Shown here: piece by piece, positions 32,262 through 39,734 of the stretch
Position numbering within the stretch: the first letter of the stretch is position 1
How the letters are laid out: every line of letters begins with the position of its first letter
Assembly: GCA_028749235.1 (NCBI GenBank)
Contig: JAQULS010000009.1
Coordinates: 1-39,734 of the forward strand
Direction: 5' to 3'
Origin: Acidobacteriota bacterium
GTDB taxonomy: Bacteria > Acidobacteriota > Aminicenantia > Aminicenantales > UBA4085
Length of the DNA stretch: 39,734 nt
Made by a program: the position numbers and the translations under genes
Notes under the pieces: model-generated
Databases searched by the model: none
The model's input: only the letters and a program-made list of their open reading frames with translations
Told to the model about the DNA's origin: nothing

Positions 32262-33827
32262 CTATTGAACCGGGATGTCCGACACCTTGATGGACTTGTT
32301 TTCGAGCAGCGTGCCGAGGGCCCGCTCCAAGCCGGTCTTGGCCACGTTGTAGCTGACGATGGCCTGCAGCTCGGACGTGCGGGCGCTGCCCAGGGCGCTC
32401 TGGTACGTCAAAACGAGGTAGTTGGTGCTCATGCCGACCCGCAGCTTCTCCTGCTCGGCCGCCAGGTTCTTTTCCGCCAGATCGCGGGCCACCTTGTACG
32501 CCTCGACCTGCTTGTAAGTCGTCTGGAGCAGGCGGACGGCGGTGCGGACCTCGTTGACGACGGTCTTCTCGGCGCTTTTCAGGTTGAGGAGGGACGACTT
32601 GAGGTTCAGCCGGGCCATCCCGTAGCTGGCCTTGGTCAGGAAGCTGCTCAAGCTGACGTCCAGGGTCAAGCCGATGTTCCAGTTGGGGTACTTCATGGCA
32701 AAGGTGTCTTTGAAAGCATAGGAAACGCCCCGCTCGGTCTGGCTCAGGACGATGCCGTCCAGGGGACTGCCGGAGTAGGAGATCACGGTTCCCGAAACGC
32801 CCGGGCTGGAGAATCCGGCGGTCAGGTTGAGGCTGGGCAGGAGCTGGTTCTTGGCGTAGGCCAGGTTGAGCTCCTGGCTTTGGATGGAGATCCGGTTCAT
32901 TTTCAGGTCGGGGCGTTTGGCCATGGCCGTCGCCAGCGCTTCGTCGAGGTCCACCGGCTGGGCGGTAAAATCGGGCTTGTCGACGGCCTCGATGGTCTTG
33001 ATCGTTTTTTCTTCCTCGTCCGAGAAGGCGAGCAGGAGCCGGAGGTTGTCCTCGTAGGCCTTGATCGAGGATTCCGAGGAGAGGAGCTGGGCTTCGATGT
33101 TGGCCACTTGGGCTTGGGCGCTGATGACCTCGAGCGGGGCCATCTGGCCGATCTCGACCTTGCGCTGGTTCTGGGCCAGCAGGTCCTTGGCCAGCTGGAG
33201 GGAGGTCTGCTGAACCTTGTAGTTCTCGACGCTGTAGACCAGCATCCAATAGGCCTGGGTCACGCTGTAAATGGTGTCCTCGACCGTCTTCTCCAATTGC
33301 ATCTTGGAGCTGTCCAGGCTGTTGCGGGCGATGATGATGTCCTTGTTGGTCATCTTGGCCCCGAACCCCTTCAGCAGGGGCTGGCTGAAGCTGAGCGACA
33401 GGCCCGTGCTGTAGCGGGGGTTGATCGTGTTGCCGATCTGGGTCGTGTCGGTCGTGCCGTCCGACATGGACAGGGACAATTTGCCGCCCCAGGGCGTGGT
33501 CTGGTTGATCGATCCGGACAGGCTGTCGGTCTTGGTGATCGTGCTGGAGCCGGAGTCCAGGAAGGAGTAGGACGCGCTTTCGCTGTTTCTCTTGGAGTAG
33601 CTGAAGGACAGCGTCGGCAGATAGATGTCCTTGGCCTGGAGCAGGGAGAGGGCTGCGCTTTCGGGACCGAGGACGGCCACCTGAAGGCTGATGTTGTGCT
33701 GCAGGGCCCGCACGACGCAGTCGTTGAGCGTCAGCTTGAGGACGGAAGCGTCCTGGGCCCGGGCGGGAAGCCCGGCCGCCGCCAGGCAAGCCAGGCCGAG
33801 ACAAAGAGCGATTATTTTTTTATGCAT
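32262..33827 (-). CDS. TolC-family outer-membrane channel of the MacAB-like operon
   Basis: A 521-residue protein with a signal peptide (about 1-24, [19 protein letters not shown]) and two outer-membrane efflux repeats: [29 protein letters not shown] and [31 protein letters not shown]. Between the helices are Ser/Thr/Tyr-rich beta-barrel-type stretches ([30 protein letters not shown]), longer than in the two other channels here. It follows the permease gene by 21 bp and is the last gene of the ECF sigma-led operon, so it is the likely outer-membrane exit of that ABC efflux system. Confidence 0.9.
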   Translation of the reverse strand: MHKKIIALCLGLACLAAAGLPARAQDASVLKLTLNDCVVRALQHNISLQVAVLGPESAALSLLQAKDIYLPTLSFSYSKRNSESASYSFLDSGSSTITKTDSLSGSINQTTPWGGKLSLSMSDGTTDTTQIGNTINPRYSTGLSLSFSQPLLKGFGAKMTNKDIIIARNSLDSSKMQLEKTVEDTIYSVTQAYWMLVYSVENYKVQQTSLQLAKDLLAQNQRKVEIGQMAPLEVISAQAQVANIEAQLLSSESSIKAYEDNLRLLLAFSDEEEKTIKTIEAVDKPDFTAQPVDLDEALATAMAKRPDLKMNRISIQSQELNLAYAKNQLLPSLNLTAGFSSPGVSGTVISYSGSPLDGIVLSQTERGVSYAFKDTFAMKYPNWNIGLTLDVSLSSFLTKASYGMARLNLKSSLLNLKSAEKTVVNEVRTAVRLLQTTYKQVEAYKVARDLAEKNLAAEQEKLRVGMSTNYLVLTYQSALGSARTSELQAIVSYNVAKTGLERALGTLLENKSIKVSDIPVQ

Positions 33828-33848
33828 GATAAACCTCGTTTTTATCGC

Positions 33849-35084
33849 TTATTCGTACCGCAGGGCATCGATGGGATCGAGCTTGGAAGCCTTGCGGGCG
33901 GGATAGAAGCCGAAGAAAATCCCGACCGAGGCCGAGAAGACAAACGCCATCAGCACCGATCCGGGCGAAACGACCGTCGTGATCGAAGCGAAGATCGGGA
34001 CGAACTTGAGGAGCTTGGAGATGCCGATGCCCAGGATAATGCCCAGGATCCCGCCCAGCAAGCTCAAGACCACGGCCTCGCCCAGGAACTGGAGCAGGAT
34101 GTCCCGTTCCTTGGCCCCGATCGACATGCGGATGCCGATCTCGCGGATGCGCTCGGTCACGGACACCAGCATGATGTTCATGATGCCGATGCCGCCCACC
34201 AGCAGGGAGATGGAGGCGATCGAACCGAGCAGAATGGTCAGGATGTTGGTCGATTCGGCCGCGCCCTCGGCGATCTCGGCCATGTCCGCGACGGTGAAGT
34301 CGTCGGCCGCCCCGGGAGCGATGCGGTGGCGCTCCCGCAGGAGTTCTTCGACCTGCTTCTTGGCTTCGGCCGTCTGGGTCGAGGAGGCCGCCGAGACGTC
34401 GATGCTGCCGACGAACTCGGCCTTGTTGATCCGCTTCATGCAGGTGGTGTAGGGGATGAGGATGATGTCGTCGCGGCTGCCGAAGCCGCCGGACTGGCCC
34501 TTGCTCTTGAGGACGCCGATGACGACGAAGGGGACCCGCTTGATCCGGATGGTCTTGCCCAAGGGGTCGTCGTCCTCGAACAGGTTCGTCTTGACGTCGG
34601 CGCCCAGGACGCAGACCTTGGCCGCCGATTTGACGTGGGTCTCGTCGAAGAAGGCTCCGGCGGACATCTCCCACTTGCGGACCTCGGGGTAGCTTTCGCC
34701 GACGCCCTGGACCGAGGTGTTCCAATTTTTGGCGTTGTAGACAACCTGGGCCCGGGCGCTGACCGAGGGAGAGACGGACTCGACGGCCGGCAGATTCTTA
34801 AGGGCCTCGGCGTCCTCGACGGTCAGGGTGTTCCAGCCGCCGAAGCCGGTCCGGACGCCGCTGACGTTGCGGTTTCCCGGCCCGACATACAGAAGGTTGG
34901 TGCCCATGCTGGCGAACCGGCTCTCGACGGCGGCCCGGGCTCCGGCGCCGATGGAGACCATGGCGATGACGGCTCCGACGCCGATGATGATGCCCAGACA
35001 GGTCAGGAAGGTCCGCATCTTGTTGCGGGCCAAGGCCCGCAGGGAGACTTTCAGGATGCGCAGCATCAAGTTGAAGGATTTCAT
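33849..35084 (-). CDS. MacB-like ABC transporter permease
   Basis: From ATG 35084 this is a 411-residue inner-membrane protein of the MacB/FtsX fold. TM1 is at about 25-46 ([26 protein letters not shown]). A large periplasmic MacB_PCD domain covers about 50-280, and three C-terminal helices follow, the first with [38 protein letters not shown], the FtsX-family hallmark. The ending [17 protein letters not shown] is typical. Unlike E. coli MacB, the ATPase is a separate gene, overlapping here as ATGA. It probably drives mechanotransmission to the adaptor and channel instead of carrying substrate across the membrane itself. Confidence 0.93.
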   Translation of the reverse strand: MKSFNLMLRILKVSLRALARNKMRTFLTCLGIIIGVGAVIAMVSIGAGARAAVESRFASMGTNLLYVGPGNRNVSGVRTGFGGWNTLTVEDAEALKNLPAVESVSPSVSARAQVVYNAKNWNTSVQGVGESYPEVRKWEMSAGAFFDETHVKSAAKVCVLGADVKTNLFEDDDPLGKTIRIKRVPFVVIGVLKSKGQSGGFGSRDDIILIPYTTCMKRINKAEFVGSIDVSAASSTQTAEAKKQVEELLRERHRIAPGAADDFTVADMAEIAEGAAESTNILTILLGSIASISLLVGGIGIMNIMLVSVTERIREIGIRMSIGAKERDILLQFLGEAVVLSLLGGILGIILGIGISKLLKFVPIFASITTVVSPGSVLMAFVFSASVGIFFGFYPARKASKLDPIDALRYE

Positions 35085-35773
35085 GCGTTCACCTCTTCCC
35101 GGACGATCAGGCCGTCCTTCATGTGGAGGCGCCGCTTGGCGCACATGCCGATGTCCATCTCGTGGGTGACCATGACGATCGAGATGTGCTTCACGTCGTT
35201 GAGGTCCTTGAAGATGGCCATGATCTCGTCGCTCGTCCGGCTGTCCAAGTTGCCGGTCGGCTCGTCGGCCAGGATCAGCTGGGGATCGTTGAGCAGGGCC
35301 CGGGCGATGGCCACCCGCTGCTGCTCGCCGCCAGACAGTTGGTTGGTCTTGTGGGTTTCGCGGCCTTTGAGGCCGACCAGGGCCAGGGATTCCATGGCCC
35401 GCTTGGTCCGCTCCTTGCCGGGCACGTTGGCGTAGAGCAGGGGGAGCTCGGCGTTCTCCAGGGCCGTCGTCCGCGACAGCAGGTTGAACGACTGGAAGAC
35501 GAACCCGATCTTTTGGTTTCGGATGACGGCCAGCTGGTTGCGGTCGAGCTTGGAGATGTCCACTCCATCCAGCAGGTAGCGGCCGCTGCTGGGCTTGTCC
35601 AGGCAGCCGATGATATTCATCATCGTCGACTTGCCGGAGCCCGAGGCGCCCATGATGGCCACGAAATCGCCCCTCTTGACCGAATACGTCACGCCGCGCA
35701 GGGCGCGGACTTCCGTCTCCCCAACGTGGTAGGTCTTGACCAGATTCTCCAGTTGGATGATGTTGTTGTCCAT
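35081..35773 (-). CDS. MacB/LolD-like ABC transporter ATPase
   Basis: A 230-residue cytoplasmic ATPase. Walker A is GASGSGKST (about 42-50), the Q-loop lies in [26 protein letters not shown], the signature is [15 protein letters not shown], Walker B is [12 protein letters not shown] and the H-loop is MVTHEMDI. The sequence and gene order match the MacB/LolD subfamily (lipoprotein release and macrolide-type efflux). The permease start overlaps its stop (ATGA), and a 28-bp gap separates it from the adaptor gene upstream. Confidence 0.95.
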   Translation of the reverse strand: MDNNIIQLENLVKTYHVGETEVRALRGVTYSVKRGDFVAIMGASGSGKSTMMNIIGCLDKPSSGRYLLDGVDISKLDRNQLAVIRNQKIGFVFQSFNLLSRTTALENAELPLLYANVPGKERTKRAMESLALVGLKGRETHKTNQLSGGEQQRVAIARALLNDPQLILADEPTGNLDSRTSDEIMAIFKDLNDVKHISIVMVTHEMDIGMCAKRRLHMKDGLIVREEVNA

Positions 35774-35801
35774 GACAAAAAGCTTTCGCGCGGGGTCGGG
35801 C

Positions 35802-37190
35802 TTAACGGAACATCATCATGCCGCCGCCGGGCCCGCGCTGTTGGTTCTGCTGCGTGGTGGCGGTTGCCGTCGCGGCGCCCTGCAGGCCGAGAATGACTTT
35901 CATCCCTTCCTTGAGCTCGCTGCGGGTGAGCTCGGTGTAGGAATTGTCGGTCAGGCCGGTGCGAACCATATAAGGCTTGACCTTGCCTTCGTCGGTCAGG
36001 ACCCAAACCATCGAAGCCTGCCGGCGCGCGCCGCTCTGGCGCATCTGCTGGAAGCGCTGCCGCTGTTCGGCCGTCAATTGGCTGGGATCGAACCCGCCGC
36101 GCTGGCCACCGGCGGCCGCTTGGCCGTTCGGGGCGCCGGCCGGCGCTTGGCCGGACTGACCGGCCTGGCCGGGCTTGCTGCCGGGCTGGCCGGGCCGCAG
36201 GGAAGCCATCAGCGCCTGCATCTCCTTCTCCGGCAGGGTGGGCGTGAAGCGCAGGGCGGCATTGGGGACCTTGAGGACGCCCTTGGCTTCGCCGGTGACG
36301 ATGGTGACCGTGGCCGTCATGCCCGGACGCAATTTGATCTCCGGGTTGGGGGCGTCGACGATCGTGGCGTACGTAACGACGTTGTTGGCGGTCACGGCGG
36401 CATAGCGGACCTGCAGGATCGTGCCGTTGAAGGTCTCGCCCTGGAAGGCGTCGACAGTGAACCGGACCTTCTGGCCTTCCTTGACCCGGCCGATGTCGGC
36501 CTCGTCGACCGCGCACTGCACCTTCATCTTGGTCAGGTCGGTGGCGACCTTGAACAGGACCGGCGCGTTCATGCTGGCGGCCACGGTCTGGCCCACGTTG
36601 ACCGGCCGGTCGATGACCGTGCCGTCGATCGGCGAGCGGATGGTGCAATAGGACAGGTCGACCTTGCTCTGGTCGAGAGTCGACTTGGCCTGCTGGACCC
36701 TGGCATCGGCCGTCCGGACGCCGACCCGGGCCGAGACGAAGTTGGACTCGGCGGTCTCCTTATCCTCGATCGAGACCAGGTTCCTCTGGAACAGGTCCTG
36801 GGTGCGGGCGTGGCTCTTCTCGGTGTTCTGCAGGGTCGCCTTGGCCTGTTCCAGGGAAGCCAGGGCACTCTGGTAGCTGGCCTCGTTGGATTCGACCTTG
36901 GCTTGCTGGATGTCCCGGTCGATCTCGGCCATCAGCTGGCCGACCTTGACCTGGGAGTTGTAGTCGACATAGAGTTTCGAGATCTTGCCGGAAACCTGGC
37001 TGCCGACTTCGACGATGTCGATGGGATTGATGGTGCCCGACGTGGTCACCACGGCTTCGACGTCGCCCTTGGCCAGGGCTTCGGTCCGGTACAGCGGCTG
37101 GTCGGCCTTGCCCTTCTTGATGAAGACGAAGAAAATCACCAGGGCAACCGCCAGGATGGCGATCAAGAGGAGAATCCTCTTCTTTTTCAT
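35802..37190 (-). CDS. MacA-like periplasmic adaptor with an inserted Gln/Gly/Pro-rich, LTxxQ-containing segment
   Basis: A 462-residue membrane fusion protein anchored by an N-terminal helix (about 5-24, RILLLIAILAVALVIFFVF). It has the MacA hallmarks TSGTINPIDIVEVGSQVSGKISKLYVDYNSQVKVGQLMAEID, a long coiled-coil hairpin (about 95-180), and YCTIRSPIDGTVIDRPVNVGQTVAAS. After PNAALRFTP (about 310-317), where MacA proteins usually pass quickly to the VWVL strand, about 75 extra residues occur (318-392). They are Pro/Gly/Gln/Ala-rich and contain LTAEQRQRFQQMR. The protein ends in a Gln/Gly/Met-rich tail. The ABC ATPase follows after 28 bp. It should bridge the permease and TolC-like channel encoded downstream. 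Confidence 0.92.
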   Translation of the reverse strand: MKKKRILLLIAILAVALVIFFVFIKKGKADQPLYRTEALAKGDVEAVVTTSGTINPIDIVEVGSQVSGKISKLYVDYNSQVKVGQLMAEIDRDIQQAKVESNEASYQSALASLEQAKATLQNTEKSHARTQDLFQRNLVSIEDKETAESNFVSARVGVRTADARVQQAKSTLDQSKVDLSYCTIRSPIDGTVIDRPVNVGQTVAASMNAPVLFKVATDLTKMKVQCAVDEADIGRVKEGQKVRFTVDAFQGETFNGTILQVRYAAVTANNVVTYATIVDAPNPEIKLRPGMTATVTIVTGEAKGVLKVPNAALRFTPTLPEKEMQALMASLRPGQPGSKPGQAGQSGQAPAGAPNGQAAAGGQRGGFDPSQLTAEQRQRFQQMRQSGARRQASMVWVLTDEGKVKPYMVRTGLTDNSYTELTRSELKEGMKVILGLQGAATATATTQQNQQRGPGGGMMMFR

Positions 37191-37201
37191 TCCTTTACTC
37201 C

Positions 37202-37735
37202 TTAAAAGTAATATTCGTGGAACGGGAGTTGATTGTCCGTTCTCATATCATCCGAATCGGGGGGCTCCGGCCCGCGCTGCGGGGAGGGAGCCGAACCGCC
37301 GCCGTGGCCTTCGTTGCCGGAGCCGGACGAACGCGGCTGGTTGCGGCGGCCGGAGGAATTGGCCTTGCGGCGCTCTTCGTCGTGGCGCTTGATCATGGCG
37401 TCGTTCTTGGTTTTCTGCTCGGGGGTCAGGACGGCATCGATCTCGGCCTGGAGCCGGCGGCGGAGCTCGCCGAATCTCTTGGACGTCTCGATCTTCAGCT
37501 CTTTCAGGCGGGCGTCGCTGCGCCACCGTAGATCATTGGCCTTGAAGATCTCCTTCAACTGGGCCTGCTGGTCGGCGCTTAAGCCGATCTCCTTGGCCCA
37601 GTTCTCCATGGTCGGCGGACGCCGGTTGCCCGGCTTTTGGGCCGCGAGCCAGTTGTGGCCGAAGACGCCGGCCACGACGCCGGCCGCAAAGACGAGGATA
37701 AAGGACAGGACGATCCAAACGCGGGGTTTGCTCAT
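37202..37735 (-). CDS. Spy/CpxP-like periplasmic LTxxQ-repeat protein
   Basis: A 177-residue protein with an N-terminal signal/anchor (about 7-27). A helical region has two LTxxQ-type motifs, LSADQQAQLKEIF (52-64) and LTPEQKTKNDAM (103-114), separated by a charged helix. The Ser/Gly/Asn-rich C-terminus is probably disordered. This pattern fits the Spy/CpxP/zinc-resistance (heavy-metal sensor) group of periplasmic chaperone-like regulators, although it keeps the membrane segment. It overlaps the anti-sigma gene (ATGA) and precedes the MacA-like gene by 11 bp. The context suggests it senses envelope stress or buffers the substrate; that is inference. Confidence 0.78.
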   Translation of the reverse strand: MSKPRVWIVLSFILVFAAGVVAGVFGHNWLAAQKPGNRRPPTMENWAKEIGLSADQQAQLKEIFKANDLRWRSDARLKELKIETSKRFGELRRRLQAEIDAVLTPEQKTKNDAMIKRHDEERRKANSSGRRNQPRSSGSGNEGHGGGSAPSPQRGPEPPDSDDMRTDNQLPFHEYYF

Positions 37736-38223
37736 GGCCGGGGCTTCTTGGCGGCCGCCGTCTCGGCGGCGGGGAAAAGGATCAGCATCGTATTTTCCTC
37801 GGGCTTTTTAGACTCGTCGAAATAGACCGGGGCCTCGCTCTGGGGAACCGTTCCGTTCAGAAGGAAGGCTTCGGTCTGGCTCAAGTTGGAGCTGCCGTCG
37901 GGCAGAAAGATCAGGCCGCCCACGAACAGGCCGATCAGGAACAGCGACACCGGGATGGCCCGCAGGCACCACGCCCGCCAGAGGCTCTCGGACGCCGGTC
38001 TGGCTAAAGCATCGAGCCGGGCGCCGACCCGGCCGGCGAATCCCGGCCGCAGAGCGGGCACCGGCAGCCGCCCCAAGGCTCCGCGCAGAACCGCGTATTC
38101 GTTCCGCAGGGTCCGACAGCCCGGGCAGGCCCGGAGATGCTCCTCCAGGAGCCCGGCTTCGCCGGGGGGCAGGTCGCGGTTCAGGGACTTCAGAATCCAC
38201 CGTTCGGCGTTTCGGCAGTTCAT
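37732..38223 (-). CDS. Zinc-finger transmembrane anti-sigma factor
   Basis: A 163-residue protein. The cytoplasmic N-terminus has a zf-HC2/ZAS-type zinc-binding set, Cys3, His29, Cys33 and Cys36 (EEHLRACPGC, HxxxCxxC). A single transmembrane helix lies at about 88-108 (AIPVSLFLIGLFVGGLIFLP), followed by a short periplasmic C-terminal domain of about 55 residues. This is the usual design of membrane anti-sigma factors that hold an ECF sigma factor until a signal triggers release or proteolysis. The gene overlaps the sigma gene upstream and the Spy-like gene downstream, both as ATGA. Confidence 0.9.
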   Translation of the reverse strand: MNCRNAERWILKSLNRDLPPGEAGLLEEHLRACPGCRTLRNEYAVLRGALGRLPVPALRPGFAGRVGARLDALARPASESLWRAWCLRAIPVSLFLIGLFVGGLIFLPDGSSNLSQTEAFLLNGTVPQSEAPVYFDESKKPEENTMLILFPAAETAAAKKPRP

Positions 38224-38801
38224 GCTTCCCCTCCCTCGACTCCGAATCCTTCTTTAAGGACCGGGGCCATTTTCTTGTGCAACAGGCGGCGGGCGCGGTG
38301 GAGCCGCGAATCGACGGTGCCTGGCGAGATTTTCAGGGTTTGGACGATTTCCTCGTAGGACAATCCCTGGACGTCCCGCAGGGTCAGGATGACGGCGTAC
38401 TTGGGAGGCAGGGTCTCCAGGGCCCGGTGGACGGCGGCGCGGCGGCGCTCGTTTTCGCGGGCCTCGTCGCGGATCCGGCTCGGGTCTTCGCTGGCGAACT
38501 GGCCTTCCGGGACATCCTCCAGGGAAACTTCCTTGCGGCGACCGACTTTGCGGAGATGATCCTTGATCTGGTTGACGGCGACCCGGTAGAGCCAGGTCCC
38601 GAATTCGGAGTCGAAGCGGAATTCGGGCAGATGGAGGTAGGCCTTGACGAAGACGTCCTGGGCCAGGTCCTCGGCCGTAGCCGCGTCGCGCACGAAACTG
38701 AAGGCTAAATGGTACACTTTCGTCTCATACTTCTTGACGAGGTCTTCGAAGGCGCTCCGGTCGCCCCGGCACGCGCTTTCGACGAGCGTTCGATCGTCCA
38801 T
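38220..38801 (-). CDS. ECF (RpoE-like) RNA polymerase sigma factor
   Basis: A 193-residue sigma factor with only regions 2 and 4. Region 2 (about 8-85) includes the -10 recognition and core-binding segments DLAQDVFVKAYLHLPEFR and FGTWLYRVAVNQIKDHLRK. Region 4 (about 125-180) has LPPKYAVILTLRDVQGLSYEEIVQTLKISPGTVDSRLHRARRLL, the HTH that reads the -35. The cognate anti-sigma gene overlaps its stop (ATGA). Upstream is a GGAAGA-N16-GTCTAAAAG element, suggesting autoregulation. The operon it leads ends with a MacAB-TolC-like exporter. Confidence 0.94.
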   Translation of the reverse strand: MDDRTLVESACRGDRSAFEDLVKKYETKVYHLAFSFVRDAATAEDLAQDVFVKAYLHLPEFRFDSEFGTWLYRVAVNQIKDHLRKVGRRKEVSLEDVPEGQFASEDPSRIRDEARENERRRAAVHRALETLPPKYAVILTLRDVQGLSYEEIVQTLKISPGTVDSRLHRARRLLHKKMAPVLKEGFGVEGGEA

Positions 38802-38830
38802 ACAGATGCAACGCTTTCCGCCTCCGTCAC

Positions 38831-38861
38831 CTTTTAGACGCAGGCGAGGGAGAAATCTTCC
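38831..38861 (-). promoter_or_regulatory. Predicted ECF-sigma promoter of the sigma/anti-sigma/efflux operon
   Basis: On the minus strand, GGAAGA (38856-38861), a 16-bp spacer and GTCTAAAAG (38831-38839), about 30 bp before the sigma ATG. It resembles RpoE-type promoters (GGAAC-like -35, GTCTAA/TCTGA-like -10) and is nearly matched by a second site at 39585-39616. Confidence 0.72.
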
Positions 38862-39021
38862 GGATTCACAGCCCTTCCAACAAACGGAGCAAAGTCATCC
38901 GGGGTTGCGAATCGGCCGGTTTCTTTGCGAACGTGAAGTTGTTAACCCGCCCGGACTCAATTACATATTATACCGTTATAAGGGGGAGAAGGGAACCGCC
39001 GGACGGGTCGGAAAAGAAAGG

Positions 39022-39058
39022 CCCCCTGCCCGCCCCCGGGGAGGAGCGGGACAGGGGG
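39022..39058 (-). terminator. Intrinsic terminator of the secreted Gly/Pro-rich protein gene
   Basis: Arms 39052-39058 with 39022-39028 (CCCCCTG/CAGGGGG) and 39046-39050 with 39029-39033 (CCCGC/GCGGG) form a 12-bp GC stem with one bulged base and a 12-base loop. On the minus strand it is followed by a T-rich stretch (CCTTTCTTTTCC). It lies 35 bp after the gene end at 39093. Confidence 0.75.
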
Positions 39059-39092
39059 GAAAAGGGTTAGGAATTGAACAAGGAGGGATTGT

Positions 39093-39530
39093 CTATTTGG
39101 CTTGGCGGACGGCCGTCCACTCGGGGGGGGTCATCTGGCCGCCGCCAGAGGGAGGATTGCCGCCGGGGGGGTTGCCGCCGCCCCGATTGCCGCCGAACTC
39201 CATGGTGCCCTTCATGTTGTTGGCATCCATGAGCGTGCCTTTATAGGTCGATTCCATGGTGCCGCGGGGGGTTTCGCGGATGATCTTCCAGGTCACGTCG
39301 TTGCCCTTGATCGTGCCTTCGCCCTTGGACTCCATGGGTTGGCCGTCGCGTCCGATTCCGGCCACGGTCACGGACAGCTTTTCGCCGTCCTGGACGAACG
39401 TCACGACGGACTTCTGCTCGCCGCGTTGCGTCGTCATGGTGAAGTCCCAGGCGCCGCCGATATTGACGGCGGCATAGGCCGCGATCCCGGCCAGGGATAG
39501 CCCCAGAATTGCGATCAGCGCTTTCTTCAT
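39093..39530 (-). CDS. Small secreted protein with a Gly/Pro-rich C-terminus, predicted ECF-sigma target
   Basis: A 145-residue protein with a clear signal peptide (about 1-20, ALIAILGLSLAGIAAYA). A compact beta-rich domain (about 22-112) has alternating strands (GGAWDFTMTT, KSVVTFVQDGEKLSVTVAG, GEGTIKGNDVTWKI, MESTYKGTLMDANNMKGTMEF), reminiscent of small lipocalin/calycin-like barrels. The C-terminal tail is GGNRGGGNPPGGNPPSGGGQ. I do not recognise a named family. The start at 39530 has a strong GAGGAGGA ribosome-binding site. Its upstream region carries the same GGAAGA...GTCTAAAAG element as the ECF sigma operon, so it may be an envelope-stress gene. It has its own terminator. Confidence 0.8.
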   Translation of the reverse strand: MKKALIAILGLSLAGIAAYAAVNIGGAWDFTMTTQRGEQKSVVTFVQDGEKLSVTVAGIGRDGQPMESKGEGTIKGNDVTWKIIRETPRGTMESTYKGTLMDANNMKGTMEFGGNRGGGNPPGGNPPSGGGQMTPPEWTAVRQAK

Positions 39531-39584
39531 GCATTCCTCCTCGGAACACGTTTGTGCGGCGATGGGGAACTCCCCTCGTCACGA

Positions 39585-39616
39585 CTTTTAGACGAAGCCG
39601 CTAGAAAATTTCTTCC
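39585..39616 (-). promoter_or_regulatory. Predicted ECF-sigma promoter of the secreted Gly/Pro-rich protein gene
   Basis: On the minus strand, GGAAGA (39611-39616), a 17-bp spacer and GTCTAAAAG (39585-39593), about 55 bp before the ATG at 39530. Both hexamer regions are identical to those upstream of the ECF sigma gene, and the spacers are unrelated in sequence. Confidence 0.7.
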
Positions 39617-39734
39617 ATTTTATTGTTTGCCTATACGACTGAAATGATTGCCGTTACAGGCCATAAACAAATTTTCGACTTTTTCCTAAACGTTGAAGTA
39701 TGGAAGCCTGATCTATTTGCTTCCTATCTAATCG
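39617..39734. other. AT-rich right edge without a recognised gene
   Basis: This is 118 bp of clearly lower GC content than the rest of the window. No supported reading frame, repeat or RNA gene was seen; it may be the start of an intergenic region that continues beyond the edge. Confidence 0.5.

Larger units (their letters stand above)
38802..39092. other. Intergenic region between the sigma gene and the secreted-protein gene
   Basis: These 291 bp hold the predicted ECF promoter (38831-38861), an AT-rich stretch with a minus-strand TATAAT (38967-38972) lacking a good -35 element, and the terminator of the upstream gene (39022-39058). No coding sequence is apparent. Confidence 0.6.

Noticed and set aside
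32265-35435. A very long plus-strand open frame (about 1056 codons)
   Set aside because: It lies opposite the TolC-like, permease and ATPase genes, and its Asp/Gly/Gln/His-rich translation is the typical mirror of a GC-rich gene; no family motif is visible.
37803-37812. A third GTCTAAAA-like ECF -10 element inside the anti-sigma gene
   Set aside because: It encodes part of DESKK and has no GGAAGA-like -35 element 15-18 bp upstream, so it is a chance match.

Overview
The window is GC-rich, densely packed chromosomal DNA from a diderm (Gram-negative-type) bacterium. The outer membrane is implied by a complete set of genes from arabinose-5-phosphate isomerase to CMP-KDO, three TolC-family channels, two RND pumps and lipoprotein adaptors. 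A CarD-like RNA polymerase regulator, an Hfq-like protein with a long N-terminal extension, and a ribosomal/RNase P/YidC/ParABS block without dnaA suggest a deep-branching group. Acidobacteriota or Candidatus Aminicenantes would fit, but this is a guess from gene content. No tRNA, rRNA, CRISPR array, phage gene or transposase was recognised.

Left half, minus strand (15.4 kb to the left edge): a long gene string runs from a strong sigma70-type promoter through rpmH, rnpA, yidD, yidC, khpB/jag and mnmE. After a 239-bp gap it continues with mnmG, parA, parB, a bactofilin, kdsB, pyrG, kdsA, kdsD, kdsC, a phosphomannomutase and a mannose-1-phosphate guanylyltransferase cut by the window edge. Most junctions from parA onward are ATGA or TGATG overlaps. 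A perfect 16-bp parS palindrome lies inside the last codons of mnmG, just before parA. The block joins ribosome and tRNA maturation, membrane insertion, chromosome segregation, a cytoskeletal scaffold and LPS/GDP-mannose sugar supply.

Middle (15.5-20.1 kb): a divergent promoter drives carD, then a CorC/HlyC-type membrane protein and smpB on the plus strand. pdxA and the Hfq-like gene converge on smpB from the other side. A 159-bp array of three 53-bp tandem repeats with an adjacent hairpin separates the Hfq-like gene from a secreted SGNH hydrolase.

Right half (20.1-39.7 kb): three export systems. A plus-strand metal-efflux operon encodes a small Cys-rich exported protein, an outer-membrane channel, a lipoprotein adaptor and a CzcA/CusA-family pump. 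A minus-strand AcrB/MdtB-like tripartite RND operon follows, ending in a strong intrinsic terminator. Last is a minus-strand operon in which an ECF sigma factor and a zinc-finger anti-sigma factor precede a Spy/CpxP-like periplasmic protein, a MacA-like adaptor, a MacB-like ATPase and permease (separate genes), and a TolC-like channel. The sigma operon and a neighbouring gene for a secreted Gly/Pro-rich protein carry near-identical GGAAGA-N16/17-GTCTAAAAG elements. This suggests an autoregulated envelope-stress efflux regulon, the most system-like feature of the window.

Several transcripts appear to start at or within a few bases of the start codon (carD, the Cys-rich protein gene, the SGNH hydrolase gene), which suggests leaderless translation is in regular use here.
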